Below, in pieces: positions 37,399 through 46,139 of a stretch of 64,000 bases of DNA. Location of the stretch: the NCBI RefSeq assembly GCF_003575975.1, contig NZ_QQXK01000012.1, forward strand, positions 1-64,000. Reading direction: 5' to 3'. The DNA is from Galactobacter valiniphilus (GTDB taxonomy: Bacteria > Actinomycetota > Actinomycetes > Actinomycetales > Micrococcaceae). Under the pieces are notes generated by a model that had not been told where the DNA came from, made no database searches, and was given only the letters and a program-made list of their open reading frames with translations. A program made the translations under genes and the position numbers. Positions within the stretch are counted from its first letter, which is position 1. The number at the start of each line of letters is the position of its first letter.

Positions 37399-40300
37399 TC
37401 AGTCGGAGAGCAGGTCCCTGATGTCCTCGGCCGTGAGGGCCGAGCCGAAGCCATCGCCGCCGTCCATGACGGAGGAGATGAGCTCGCGCTTGGCGTCCTG
37501 CAGGGCCACGACCTTTTCCTCGATGGTCCCCTCGGAGACGAGGCGGTAGACCATGACGTTGCGGGTCTGGCCGATGCGGTGGGCGCGGTCGACGGCCTGG
37601 GCCTCGGCGGCGGGGTTCCACCACGGGTCAAGCAGGAAGCAGTAGTCGGCCTCCGTCAGGTTCAGGCCGAAGCCGCCGGCCTTCAGCGAGATGAGGAAGA
37701 CGGGGGCGTCACCCTCCTTGAACTCGTTGATGGCGTCCTCGCGGCGGCGCGTGGAGCCGTCGAGGTAGGCGTACTTGATGCCGGAGGCGTCGAGGCGCTC
37801 TGCGGCCTTGCGCAGGAAGGAAGTGAACTGGCTGAACACGAGGGCGCGGTGGCCCTCGGGCAGCAGCGCCTCGAGGTGCTCCTGGAGGACGTCCAGCTTG
37901 GCGGAGCCGACCTTGGTGTACTCGTCGTCCACGAGGGCGGCGTCCAGGGCCAGGAGGCGCAGCAGCGTCAGCGACTGGAAGATCGTGAAGCGGTTGCGGT
38001 CCATGTCCTCCACGAGGCGCAGGACCTTCTGACGTTCGTGCTGCAGGTGCGTGTCGTAGATCTTGCGGTGCTTCTCGGAGAGCTCCACCTTGAGCACCTG
38101 CTCCTGCTTCGAGGGCAGGTCGGTGACCACGGCGTCCTTGGTGCGGCGCAGCATGAAGGGCCGCACGCGCTTGCGCAGGCGCTCCAGCTCCGTGGTGGCC
38201 TCGCCGCGCTCGATGGGCCGCGAGTACTGCTCGGCGTACTTGGTGGACGAGGGGAACAGGCCGGGGGAGGTGATGGCCAACAGGGCCCACAGCTCCATGA
38301 GGTTGTTCTCCATGGGGGTACCCGTGATGGCCAGCTTGACGCGGGCGCGCAGATCGCGGGCCGTGTGGTGGGCCTTGGTCGCCTTGTTCTTCACGAACTG
38401 GGCCTCGTCCAGGACCAGGGCGGCCCAATCGGCGCTCTGGTAGGCGTCGGCGTCGAGGCGGAAGAGCGTGTAGGACGTGACGACCACGTCGACGCCCTCC
38501 AGCGTCTCGTGCAGCGGGGCCTTGGCCTTGGCCTGCGTGTCGCGGATGGCCATGGCGTTGATGTTCGGCGAGAAGCGCTTGATCTCGGCGAGCCAGTTGG
38601 GCACCACCGAGGTGGGTGCGACGACGAGCACGGGGCCAGGGCCGCCGGCCGCGACCGAGAGGTTGCGCTTGGCTGGGGTGTCCCACTCCTGCTTCATGTG
38701 CGCCAGGAGCGCGATCATCTGGAGTGTCTTACCGAGACCCATGTCATCGGCGAGGATGCCGCCGAGGCCCTGCTGCCACAGCGAGGCAAGCCAGCGGAAG
38801 CCCTCGAGCTGGTAGGGGCGCAAGGTCGCGTCGACCGAGCTGGGAAGATCCACCTCTAGGCCCTGGCCCAGGTTGGCCAGGCCGGAGATGGCGGCGTGCC
38901 AGGAGTCCGGGCCCTCCACCGTGGTCGCGAGCGACTCGAGCTCCTCCCAGAGGGAGACCTGGTAGCGCGTGATGCGCAGCGGGTCCTTTTTGGAGTCGGT
39001 GAGCTGGCTGGCCTCGGTGACGAGGGCGCGCAGCTTCTCGAAGAGCGGCTGCTCCAGCGACACGTAGGTCTTGTCGCTCATGAGCAGGCGGGTCTGGCCC
39101 TGGGACAGGGCGCGCAGGATGTCGGCGTAGGGGATCTGGCGACCGCCGACCGTGATGATCAGGCCCAGGTCGAACCAGTCGTGCTTCTCCGACTCCACCG
39201 TGGTGACGGTGAGCTCGGGGGCCTCCGTGAGCTCGCGGTAGGCCGGGCGGGTTCCGACCTCCTCGATGCGCACATCGGCGAGGGCCTCGAGGGCCGGGAG
39301 GGTGCGGCGGACAAAGTCCACCGTGTCCAGGCCCTGCAGCACGCGCGGGGCCAGCTCGCGGCCGTCCAGCGCGGGGGACTTGGCCAGGACGGCCAGAACC
39401 GACTGCTCCACGGCGTCCTCGGCGGCGCGGTCGCGCGCGTCGGGATCGATGCCGTCGGGTCCGTAGTCGATGTCGAAGCTCAGGGCCACGATGTCGTCGG
39501 GGCGGAACTGCGTGGTCACCTTCATGACCGGCGGCTGGATGACCGGCAGCTCCACGGAGCCGTCGGGGCTCGTGAGCGAGACGCGACGGGCCAGGCGGGA
39601 GAAGACGCCGGAGAAGAAGTCGCGGATCTGCTCGGCCGGGACCGTCACGACCTGCGGGCGGACCACGAGGTGGCGGGCCGGCTCGTCGATGCGGGTCTCG
39701 GTGGGGGCCAGCTGCAGCGTGCGGCCGTCCGGCGCCATGGCGTACGCGCCGTGGCGGCCCACGGTGCCGAGGGGCTCGGCGTCGTCCATGACGAGGCGGC
39801 GCTCGCCCAGGTGCAGCACGGGCTCGAGGATGAGGTCGCCCTCGCCCTCGCGGCGGGCCTCGAGGCCCACGGACGCGCTCTCTTGCAGCTCGATCCCGGC
39901 GACCTCGCCGCTGCCGATGAGGGAGATGCCGAGCTTGTCGGCCTCGCGCAGGAGCGGCCAGATCAGGGCGGAGGAGAAGTCATCCAGCAGCAGCCAGTCG
40001 TTGTCCTCGCCGAAGTACAGCTCGCCGTTGGCGCGGTAGAGCGGCACGAACTGGCAGAACCAGCGGTGCTGCTCGGGGTCGAGCGCCAGGCCGTAGGTCT
40101 TGAAGGAGATGGTGTTCCAGCGCAGGTTGCCGCGGACCCAGCGGTCCTCGGCGTTGAGAACCATGGGGCGCACGGCGAGCTGCCAGCGGCCGCGGACGCC
40201 GCGGGCGTGCGTGGCGCCCTGGCCGGGCACGTACTGGCGGCGCGAGCCATCGCGCGTGTCCTGCAGCTCGAACTGCAGGGCCATGGGCTGGTACTTCGGC

Positions 40301-40719
40301 GGCGCCTCGGCCCCGCGCGGGCCGCGGCCGGCCTCGAGGACGCGCTCAAAGGTCTGCTTCCAGCCGGAGTCCTTGACGGGGGCGTTCGCGGCGGTGGCCG
40401 CGGCCTCGTCCGCCTCCTGGCGGTGGCGCTTGTTCGACGCGATGAGGAGCGCGGCGCAGTGCAGGCACGCGCCCTCGGGGTCCGTGGCGCAGGCGGAGTC
40501 CTGGACGACCCAGGCGCCCTTCTCCTCGGCGAGGTCAACGGAGCAGGCGTGCTCCACGCCGCCCTCCGCGACCCGTGCGCTCAGCGCGGTGCCGTCCCAG
40601 TCGAGCGTGGAAATGAGCTCCGGCGTCACGAGGGTTTGGCCGCGGGCAAAGGACCCGCCGCCCACCTTTCGGAGGACTTCGCGGGCATCGATCATGGGGA
40701 AAGGCGCGGAAGAAGACAT
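37399..40719 (-). CDS. SNF2-family helicase with N-terminal SWIM-like zinc finger
   Basis: Start ATG 40719 (MSSSAPFPMIDAREVLRKVG) gives 1,106 residues. Residues of about 45-85 carry a SWIM-like Cys/His cluster (ACATDPEGACLHCAALL). After about 450 residues of bacterial SNF2-associated sequence comes the motor: Walker A ADDMGLGKTLQMIALLAHMK, Walker B LVLDEAQFVKN, AITGTPMENNLMELW, then helicase C with VFSQFTSFLRKAAERL, LKAGGFGLNLTEADYCFLLD and RAHRIGQTRNVMVYRL. Such proteins move on double-stranded DNA and remodel bound proteins; the bacterial role is not settled. Divergent from the LOG-family gene. Confidence 0.92.
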   Translation of the reverse strand: MSSSAPFPMIDAREVLRKVGGGSFARGQTLVTPELISTLDWDGTALSARVAEGGVEHACSVDLAEEKGAWVVQDSACATDPEGACLHCAALLIASNKRHRQEADEAAATAANAPVKDSGWKQTFERVLEAGRGPRGAEAPPKYQPMALQFELQDTRDGSRRQYVPGQGATHARGVRGRWQLAVRPMVLNAEDRWVRGNLRWNTISFKTYGLALDPEQHRWFCQFVPLYRANGELYFGEDNDWLLLDDFSSALIWPLLREADKLGISLIGSGEVAGIELQESASVGLEARREGEGDLILEPVLHLGERRLVMDDAEPLGTVGRHGAYAMAPDGRTLQLAPTETRIDEPARHLVVRPQVVTVPAEQIRDFFSGVFSRLARRVSLTSPDGSVELPVIQPPVMKVTTQFRPDDIVALSFDIDYGPDGIDPDARDRAAEDAVEQSVLAVLAKSPALDGRELAPRVLQGLDTVDFVRRTLPALEALADVRIEEVGTRPAYRELTEAPELTVTTVESEKHDWFDLGLIITVGGRQIPYADILRALSQGQTRLLMSDKTYVSLEQPLFEKLRALVTEASQLTDSKKDPLRITRYQVSLWEELESLATTVEGPDSWHAAISGLANLGQGLEVDLPSSVDATLRPYQLEGFRWLASLWQQGLGGILADDMGLGKTLQMIALLAHMKQEWDTPAKRNLSVAAGGPGPVLVVAPTSVVPNWLAEIKRFSPNINAMAIRDTQAKAKAPLHETLEGVDVVVTSYTLFRLDADAYQSADWAALVLDEAQFVKNKATKAHHTARDLRARVKLAITGTPMENNLMELWALLAITSPGLFPSSTKYAEQYSRPIERGEATTELERLRKRVRPFMLRRTKDAVVTDLPSKQEQVLKVELSEKHRKIYDTHLQHERQKVLRLVEDMDRNRFTIFQSLTLLRLLALDAALVDDEYTKVGSAKLDVLQEHLEALLPEGHRALVFSQFTSFLRKAAERLDASGIKYAYLDGSTRRREDAINEFKEGDAPVFLISLKAGGFGLNLTEADYCFLLDPWWNPAAEAQAVDRAHRIGQTRNVMVYRLVSEGTIEEKVVALQDAKRELISSVMDGGDGFGSALTAEDIRDLLSD

Positions 40720-40794
40720 CGTCCCCATTTTTCCATCAGGAGGGGGCGCAGGGGAAATCATTCCGTGGCGCTTCTCCCGCCTAGTCTGGTGGGC

Positions 40795-41955
40795 ATGATC
40801 ACACGCTTGGGGCGATCCGCTCCCCGCATCCTCGACCTGGAGTCGCTGCAGGAGTTTGACCGCCGGGCGGCCAAGGCCACGGCGATGCGCGGTTGGCACC
40901 TCTACGGCCTGGACCTGACGCAGCGCGAGGGGGCGCTCGAGGCGTTGAATCCGGCGGGGGCCGTGCTCGTGGATTGCACGTTGACGCCGGAATCCGAGGC
41001 GCGCCTGCGGGCCGCCGGCGCCTACGTCGTGGCCGACGGCGCCGAGGTCGGCCCCGTCGAGGCGGAGCGCCACAGCCTCTACACGCCGCAGGAGCTCTAC
41101 GCCGGGCTGAAGAAGGGGCCGTACGAGCGCGTTCCCGACGCGCGGATCTACGCGTGGGCCCGCACTCACCTGGGCGTCTCGGGGGAGAACCCGGCGCTGG
41201 CCGACGATTCGCGGGCGGCCACGCGCCTCGCCGCGATGCACGATCACTCGATCGCCACGGCGCTGCACGCCGCCGTGGAGTCCGGGCCGCTCTCCGGGCG
41301 GCCGCTCGTGGGCGTCATGGGTGGGCACGGCGCCCAGCGTGGAGGGGCCGACTACGCGGACGCAGCCGCGCTCGGGCGGGCTATCGTCAACGCCGGCGGC
41401 CGGGTGGCCACGGGCGGCGGGCCGGGTGCCATGGAGGCGGCCAACCTCGGCGGCTACCTGGCCGGCCTGTCGCAGGCCGAGTTTGAGGCCGAGCTCGGTG
41501 CCCTCTCCGCGGTCCCCTCACCCGTGCCGGATCCCGGTGCCTGGGCCCGCGCCGCCTTCGAGGTCCTCGAACGGCACCCGCACGGCGAGACGGGTCTCGG
41601 CGTGCCGACGTGGTTCTACGGACACGAGCCGCCCAACGTCTTCGCCACCCACATCGCCAAGTACTTCTCCAACGCCCAGCGCGAGGCGGTGCTGCTCGTC
41701 GTGGCGACGGGTGGCACGGTCATGCTCCCGGGGCGGGCCGGCACGGTGCAGGAGATCTTCCAGGAGGCCTGCGACGGCTACTACGGCGCGGCCGAGAAGG
41801 TGGCCCCGCTCGTTCTGTGGGGGAGCAGGTACTGGACCGAGACGCTCCCGGCCTGGCCCCTGCTGCTGGCCCTCTCCCAGGGGTCCCCGCTCGAGGGCCG
41901 CGTGCACCTCGTTGACACCATCCCCGAGGCGCTCGCCGCCCTCGGCCTCGGCTGA
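40795..41955 (+). CDS. LOG-family Rossmann-fold protein
   Basis: Start ATG 40795 lies 7 bases after TAGTCT (40782-40787), with no ribosome site, so the mRNA is probably leaderless. The 386-residue product has a nucleotide-binding core with GVMGGHGAQRGGADYADAAA, the LOG signature GGGPGAMEAANLGGYLAG and VVATGGTVMLPGRAGTVQEI, where canonical members read PGGxGTxxE. The extra N-terminal 170 residues place it in the larger YgdH-like subgroup, some of which are nucleotide 5'-monophosphate nucleosidases. Confidence 0.85.
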   Translation: MITRLGRSAPRILDLESLQEFDRRAAKATAMRGWHLYGLDLTQREGALEALNPAGAVLVDCTLTPESEARLRAAGAYVVADGAEVGPVEAERHSLYTPQELYAGLKKGPYERVPDARIYAWARTHLGVSGENPALADDSRAATRLAAMHDHSIATALHAAVESGPLSGRPLVGVMGGHGAQRGGADYADAAALGRAIVNAGGRVATGGGPGAMEAANLGGYLAGLSQAEFEAELGALSAVPSPVPDPGAWARAAFEVLERHPHGETGLGVPTWFYGHEPPNVFATHIAKYFSNAQREAVLLVVATGGTVMLPGRAGTVQEIFQEACDGYYGAAEKVAPLVLWGSRYWTETLPAWPLLLALSQGSPLEGRVHLVDTIPEALAALGLG

Positions 41956-41979
41956 GCGCGCGGTTCCCTCCCTGAACGA

Positions 41980-42019
41980 CGACGCGGGGCGGCTTTCGTG
42001 CGAAAGCCGCCCCGCGTCG
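41980..42019. terminator. Bidirectional terminator
   Basis: A 19-bp perfect stem (41980-41998 with 42001-42019; the effective loop is larger) lies between the convergent LOG and VIT genes. CTTTCG runs flank the centre. Confidence 0.8.
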
Positions 42020-42043
42020 GAAGGGCAGTGAAGCGGTGAGCGG

Positions 42044-43165
42044 CTACGCCGCTCCCGTGCCGAAGAGCAGGCCGACCAGGTAGGTCACGCCCGCGGCGCC
42101 CAGGCCGATGGCGAGCTGGCGCAGGCCGCGCTTGAGCGGCGAGGCGCCCGAGAGCAGGCCCACGATGCCGCCCGTCACGAGCAGGGCGATGCCGACCAGC
42201 ACGGCGGCCGTGACGATCGCCGTCAGGCCGCTCAGGCCCAACAGATACGGCACGATCGCCACGACGGCGCCGGCCGAGAAGCACAGGAACGAGGAGAACG
42301 CGGCGCCGATGGCCGAGCCCATGGTGTCCGGCTCGTCGTCGTCCGGCAGCTTCTCGCCCTCCTTGTAGCCAACGGGCAGCGAGGTCGAGGGATCGCAATC
42401 GCACGAGAGTCGTCCGATGCGCTCGGCGGCGCGGTGCTCGGCCGCCTCCTCGCTCATGCCACGGGCGAGGTAGACGAGCTTGAGCTCGTTCTCGTCCAGG
42501 TTGAGGTCGGGTGCGGCGCGCAGGGTCGCGTGCGTGGGGTGCGCGGCGTTGACGAGCTCGCGCTGCGAACGCACCGAGACGAACTCGCCGGCACCCATCG
42601 AGAGCGCGCCGGCGAGCAGGCCGGCCACGCCGGAGAAGAGGACAAACGAGCTCGAGACGCCCGTGGCGCCGATGCCGAGGACGAGGGCCAGATTGGAGAC
42701 CAGGCCGTCGTTGGCGCCGAACACGGCGGCGCGGAAGTTGCCCGAGAGGCGCAGGCGGCCCTCCGTCGCGAGCGAGCGGACGACCTCCTCGTGGACGAGC
42801 TCGTCGGCCGCCATGGCGCGCGTGGCGTCCTGATCCTTGGCATAGGGCGAGTTGCCCTCCGCCCGCTGGGCCAGGGCCAGGATGAAGACCGAGCCGAAGC
42901 GCTTGGCCAGGAAGCGCAGGAGGGCGCGCTGCGGCGAGGGCGGGCTCGGCTTGGCGTGCTCGCCGAGGAGCGTGCGCCAGTGCTCGGCGTGACGGGCCTC
43001 GGCCTGCGCCAGGCCCGCGAGGACGCGTGCCTCCTCGGGATCCTTGCTGCGGGAGGCGAGGGCCTCGTAGATGCCGCCCTCGGCCTCCTCGTCGGCGAGG
43101 TAGCGGCGCCAGCGGCGGATCTGGGAGGGGGAGGGCTGCGTGGTGCGCTCTGCGGCTGCGTTCAC
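42044..43165 (-). CDS. Ferritin-like/VIT1 fusion iron or manganese transporter
   Basis: GTG 43165 behind AGGAG gives 373 residues. The first 135 form a rubrerythrin-like helical bundle with metal-type residues (EEAEGGIYEALASRSKDPEE, AEARHAEHWRTLLGEH, MAADELVHEEVVRSL). The second part is a VIT1/CCC1 transporter (FRAAVFGANDGLVSNLALVL, LSMGAGEFVSVRSQRELVNA) with about five helices. MbfA proteins of this fused type export iron in proteobacteria. It would protect against iron overload and is a likely DtxR/IdeR-linked function. Confidence 0.85.
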   Translation of the reverse strand: MNAAAERTTQPSPSQIRRWRRYLADEEAEGGIYEALASRSKDPEEARVLAGLAQAEARHAEHWRTLLGEHAKPSPPSPQRALLRFLAKRFGSVFILALAQRAEGNSPYAKDQDATRAMAADELVHEEVVRSLATEGRLRLSGNFRAAVFGANDGLVSNLALVLGIGATGVSSSFVLFSGVAGLLAGALSMGAGEFVSVRSQRELVNAAHPTHATLRAAPDLNLDENELKLVYLARGMSEEAAEHRAAERIGRLSCDCDPSTSLPVGYKEGEKLPDDDEPDTMGSAIGAAFSSFLCFSAGAVVAIVPYLLGLSGLTAIVTAAVLVGIALLVTGGIVGLLSGASPLKRGLRQLAIGLGAAGVTYLVGLLFGTGAA

Positions 43166-43290
43166 GATGACTCCTGAAGGGGAAAGGATGCGTGCGACGC
43201 CCGCTGCGCACGTCCTCGGGCGCGCGGCATCGCTTGGGCACGAGTCTAGGAATCCTGCCGAGCGCGTGCGGCGCGAGTTCTTGGGGCGGC

Positions 43291-44889
43291 TTAACCCCGG
43301 CGCCCGGCCGCCGCCCGGCGGTCCGCCAGGGCCCCGATCCAGACGGCGGCGAGGACCGTCCACGCGGCCGTGAGCGCCACGGCCGGCCACCACGTGTAGC
43401 GGAAGTGGGCGGCCGGGATCACGGGGAAGTAAGCCAGCTGATAGAGCAGGGCCGACGACGCAGCGACGAGGACCAAGGCGCGGGCCCGCCCGGCCCAGCG
43501 CGCCGCCACGAGCGCGGCGGCGCCCGCCGCGAGCCAGAACCACGGCAGGTAGATCCAACCAAGGTGCTTCTGCCACACCTCGAGCACCCACCAGCGGGAG
43601 AGGTCATCGGCCGGCCCGGCCGCGTTGCCGAGGCCCACGGGCGCCGCGTCCTTGCGCCAGCCCGTGTCCCACCACACCAGATCGGCGCGGCCCAGGTAGA
43701 GGCCGTAGGTCGCGAAGCGGTACTCGAGATAGCGGGCCGGGTGCTGGGGGATCGTGGCGAGCCAGTAGCGCTTGAGCTCGGGCCCGTCCGCGATGGGCGC
43801 GTAGTACTTGCCGTCCACCCCACGCCCGTAACACTTCCAATAGGCGTCCCAGATGACACCCTTCTTGGCGCAGAGGGCCTGCGCGGAGAGCAGGTGCTCC
43901 TTGAAGGCGGGCGAGAGATCGGAGGCGCGCAGTTCATCGGCCGGCACCGTGAAGATCACGTCGTCCAGCATGATCTGGTTGGACTGGCCCGTGCGCTGGA
44001 CGTCCTTGAGCTTGACGATGACCTTGTCGGCGGCGAGCGTCGCCCCGGCGAAGACGCCGGTGCCGACCAACGTGGCCAGGCCGAGGGCCAGCGCCGCGCT
44101 CAAGCGGCGGCGCGGGCGCGGCGGCAGGCCGCGGGCCTCGCGCCGGGCACGCAGCGCGCGCCAGGCCTGCCAGGCGACGAAGGCGATGAAGGGGAGCGCC
44201 GCGACGAGCGCGTTGCGGCGGACCATGGCCCCGTAGCCGAGGGCCGTGAGCGCGGGCAGCAACCACCACCAGGAGCGCGGACGCAGGCCGTCGACCCGCT
44301 CGAGCAGGAGCAGGGCGAGGAGGAGCGCCACCCCCATCTGGGTGTCCTTGAAGAGGATCCCTGCCTGGCTGAGCACGGCCGGGGCGAGCGGGAACAGCAC
44401 CCCGGCGAGGCTGAGCCAGCGCCGCCCGGTGTAGCGGGCGATGAGCCGGGCGAGCAGCCAGCCGCAGCAGAGCAGGCCGAGCAGCTGCACGGCCAGGAGC
44501 GAGGAGATCTGGCCCGTGAGCCGCAGCAGCGCCTCCCACAGGGCCGACATGACCGGCGGATGCCAGTCGCTGAAGGGGATGGTGCCGAGGGCCTGATCGG
44601 CCTGGTTCCGGATGTCGTTGTTGGCCCGGCCGGGCGCGTTGGCCGCCCACAGGAACGCGAGCAGCGGCAGTTGAAGCGCGGCGAGCACGGCACCCCAGCG
44701 CCAGCCCGTGGCGGCCCAGGGCCCGACGGCGCGGGGCGGGGCGCCGTCGCCCGCCCCGCGGGCGTTCCGGCCGCCGCTGGCGCCCGCGGTGGCGGTCGGG
44801 GTAGCGGTCGCGGGCTCGGGGCCTGCCGCGGGCTCTGCCGCGGCCTCCGGCGCGGTCGGGTGCGCCCCGACGCGCGGCTCAGCCGACAT
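43291..44889 (-). CDS. Polytopic membrane protein, glycosyltransferase-like
   Basis: 532 residues from ATG 44889, which overlaps the upstream GT2 gene by 11 bases. A Pro/Ala-rich N-terminus is followed by about ten hydrophobic helices and a large external loop (about 300-430, rich in Tyr/Trp). NDIRNQADQALGTIPFSDWH, then PPVMSAL, in the first external loop resembles the acidic-residue loop of GT-C enzymes. I infer transfer of a lipid-linked sugar made by the upstream dolichol-phosphate-mannose-synthase-like gene to an envelope acceptor. Confidence 0.7.
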   Translation of the reverse strand: MSAEPRVGAHPTAPEAAAEPAAGPEPATATPTATAGASGGRNARGAGDGAPPRAVGPWAATGWRWGAVLAALQLPLLAFLWAANAPGRANNDIRNQADQALGTIPFSDWHPPVMSALWEALLRLTGQISSLLAVQLLGLLCCGWLLARLIARYTGRRWLSLAGVLFPLAPAVLSQAGILFKDTQMGVALLLALLLLERVDGLRPRSWWWLLPALTALGYGAMVRRNALVAALPFIAFVAWQAWRALRARREARGLPPRPRRRLSAALALGLATLVGTGVFAGATLAADKVIVKLKDVQRTGQSNQIMLDDVIFTVPADELRASDLSPAFKEHLLSAQALCAKKGVIWDAYWKCYGRGVDGKYYAPIADGPELKRYWLATIPQHPARYLEYRFATYGLYLGRADLVWWDTGWRKDAAPVGLGNAAGPADDLSRWWVLEVWQKHLGWIYLPWFWLAAGAAALVAARWAGRARALVLVAASSALLYQLAYFPVIPAAHFRYTWWPAVALTAAWTVLAAVWIGALADRRAAAGRRG

Positions 44890-46042
44890 GGCGGGCGGCC
44901 GCGATGCTCGCCGCGACGGGGCGCGGCACCGGGGCGGAGGCAGGGGCGTGCGCGGGGGCCGCGGGGGCGGTGGCGGGCACCGGGACACCACGCCGGGGCG
45001 CGCCGGCCCGCGCGGGGCGCAGGGGCGCCGTGCGCCGGGGCATTCCCGGCTCGATCCTGGAGGCGCGCGTGGGGGCCGGGGCGGCGAGGGCGAGGTAGCG
45101 CAGGCGGGCGACCTCGCGGCGCGCGAGCCGCTGACCGTCGAGCACGAGGCCCGCCACCCCGGACAGGGCGGCCAACAGGGCGCAGCTGGCCGCGAGCACG
45201 GCGGTGGGGAGCCGCGGGACGAGGCCCGTACTGAGAAACTCGGCGATGACCGGGGCCCCAAAGCACACGCTGCCGAGGGCCAGGAGCGCCGTGATGACCC
45301 CGTAGAACGCGGTGGGGCGCTCCACCCGGAGCAGGCGGGCGAGGGTTAACAGGATCCGCACGCCGTCCTTGACCGTGGAGAGCTTCGACTCGCTGCCGGC
45401 CGGGCGGTCGCGGAAGCCCACGGGGTGCTCGGCCCCCGGCAGGCGCAGCGCCATCTGATGCACAGTCAGCTCGGTCTCGATCTCGAATCGCTTGGACAGC
45501 GCCGGGAAGGACTTCACGAAGCGGCGCGAGTACACGCGGTAGCCGGAGAGCATGTCGGAGACGGTGTCGCCGAAGAGCCGGCCGGTGAGCCGGTTGAAGG
45601 CCGCGTTGCCGGCGGCGTGGCCGGGGCGGTAGGCGCTGTTGTTCGGATCGTCCTGGCGCACGCCAAGCACGTGATCGCACGGGCCGCTCATGAGCTTGTC
45701 GATCATGGCCGGCAGATCGGCCGCCTCGTAGGTGTCGTCGCCGTCGATCGTGACGTAGACGTCGGCCTCGATGTCGGAGAAGGCGCGCCGGATGACGTTG
45801 CCCTTGCCTGCCCGCTCCTCGCTGCGCACCACGGCACCGGCCTCGCGGGCCCGCTGGGCCGTGGCGTCCGTGCTGCGGTTGTCGTACACGTAGACCGTGA
45901 TGCCGGGGACGGCGGCCTTGAGGTCCGTGACCACCTTGGCCACGGTCACCTCCTCGTTGTGGCACGGCACGATGGCGGCGATCCGTGGTGCCTTCCCGCG
46001 GCGCGCTCCGGCCGCCAGCTGCGCGGGCTCGATCTGCCCCAT
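44879..46042 (-). CDS. Family 2 glycosyltransferase, polyprenyl-phosphate sugar synthase-like
   Basis: 387 residues. The GT2 catalytic domain has IAAIVPCHNEEVTVAKVVTD, YDNRSTDATAQRAREAGAVV, the DxD-type site TIDGDDTYEAADLP and MLSGYRVYSRRFVKSFPA. Two C-terminal hydrophobic helices (about 265-325) anchor it, and a basic Ala/Pro tail follows. It probably charges a polyprenyl phosphate with a hexose for use by the adjacent membrane enzyme. First gene of this two-gene operon. Confidence 0.85.
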   Translation of the reverse strand: MGQIEPAQLAAGARRGKAPRIAAIVPCHNEEVTVAKVVTDLKAAVPGITVYVYDNRSTDATAQRAREAGAVVRSEERAGKGNVIRRAFSDIEADVYVTIDGDDTYEAADLPAMIDKLMSGPCDHVLGVRQDDPNNSAYRPGHAAGNAAFNRLTGRLFGDTVSDMLSGYRVYSRRFVKSFPALSKRFEIETELTVHQMALRLPGAEHPVGFRDRPAGSESKLSTVKDGVRILLTLARLLRVERPTAFYGVITALLALGSVCFGAPVIAEFLSTGLVPRLPTAVLAASCALLAALSGVAGLVLDGQRLARREVARLRYLALAAPAPTRASRIEPGMPRRTAPLRPARAGAPRRGVPVPATAPAAPAHAPASAPVPRPVAASIAAARHVG

Positions 46043-46139
46043 GTGGTCCCCTCCGGTGGTGCTCGTTCCTGCCCGGAAACGCTAGGGGGAGGGGTTGGCC
46101 CCCACATGCCGCTCAGGCAAACACCAGGCGACGCTTTGT

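Noticed and set aside
38896-40794. Very long plus-strand open frame (over 600 codons) opposite the SNF2 helicase gene
   Set aside because: It is a shadow of the GC-rich minus-strand gene: its translation is low in hydrophobic order and rich in Gly/Arg/Ala, and only the part from ATG 40795 matches a family (LOG).
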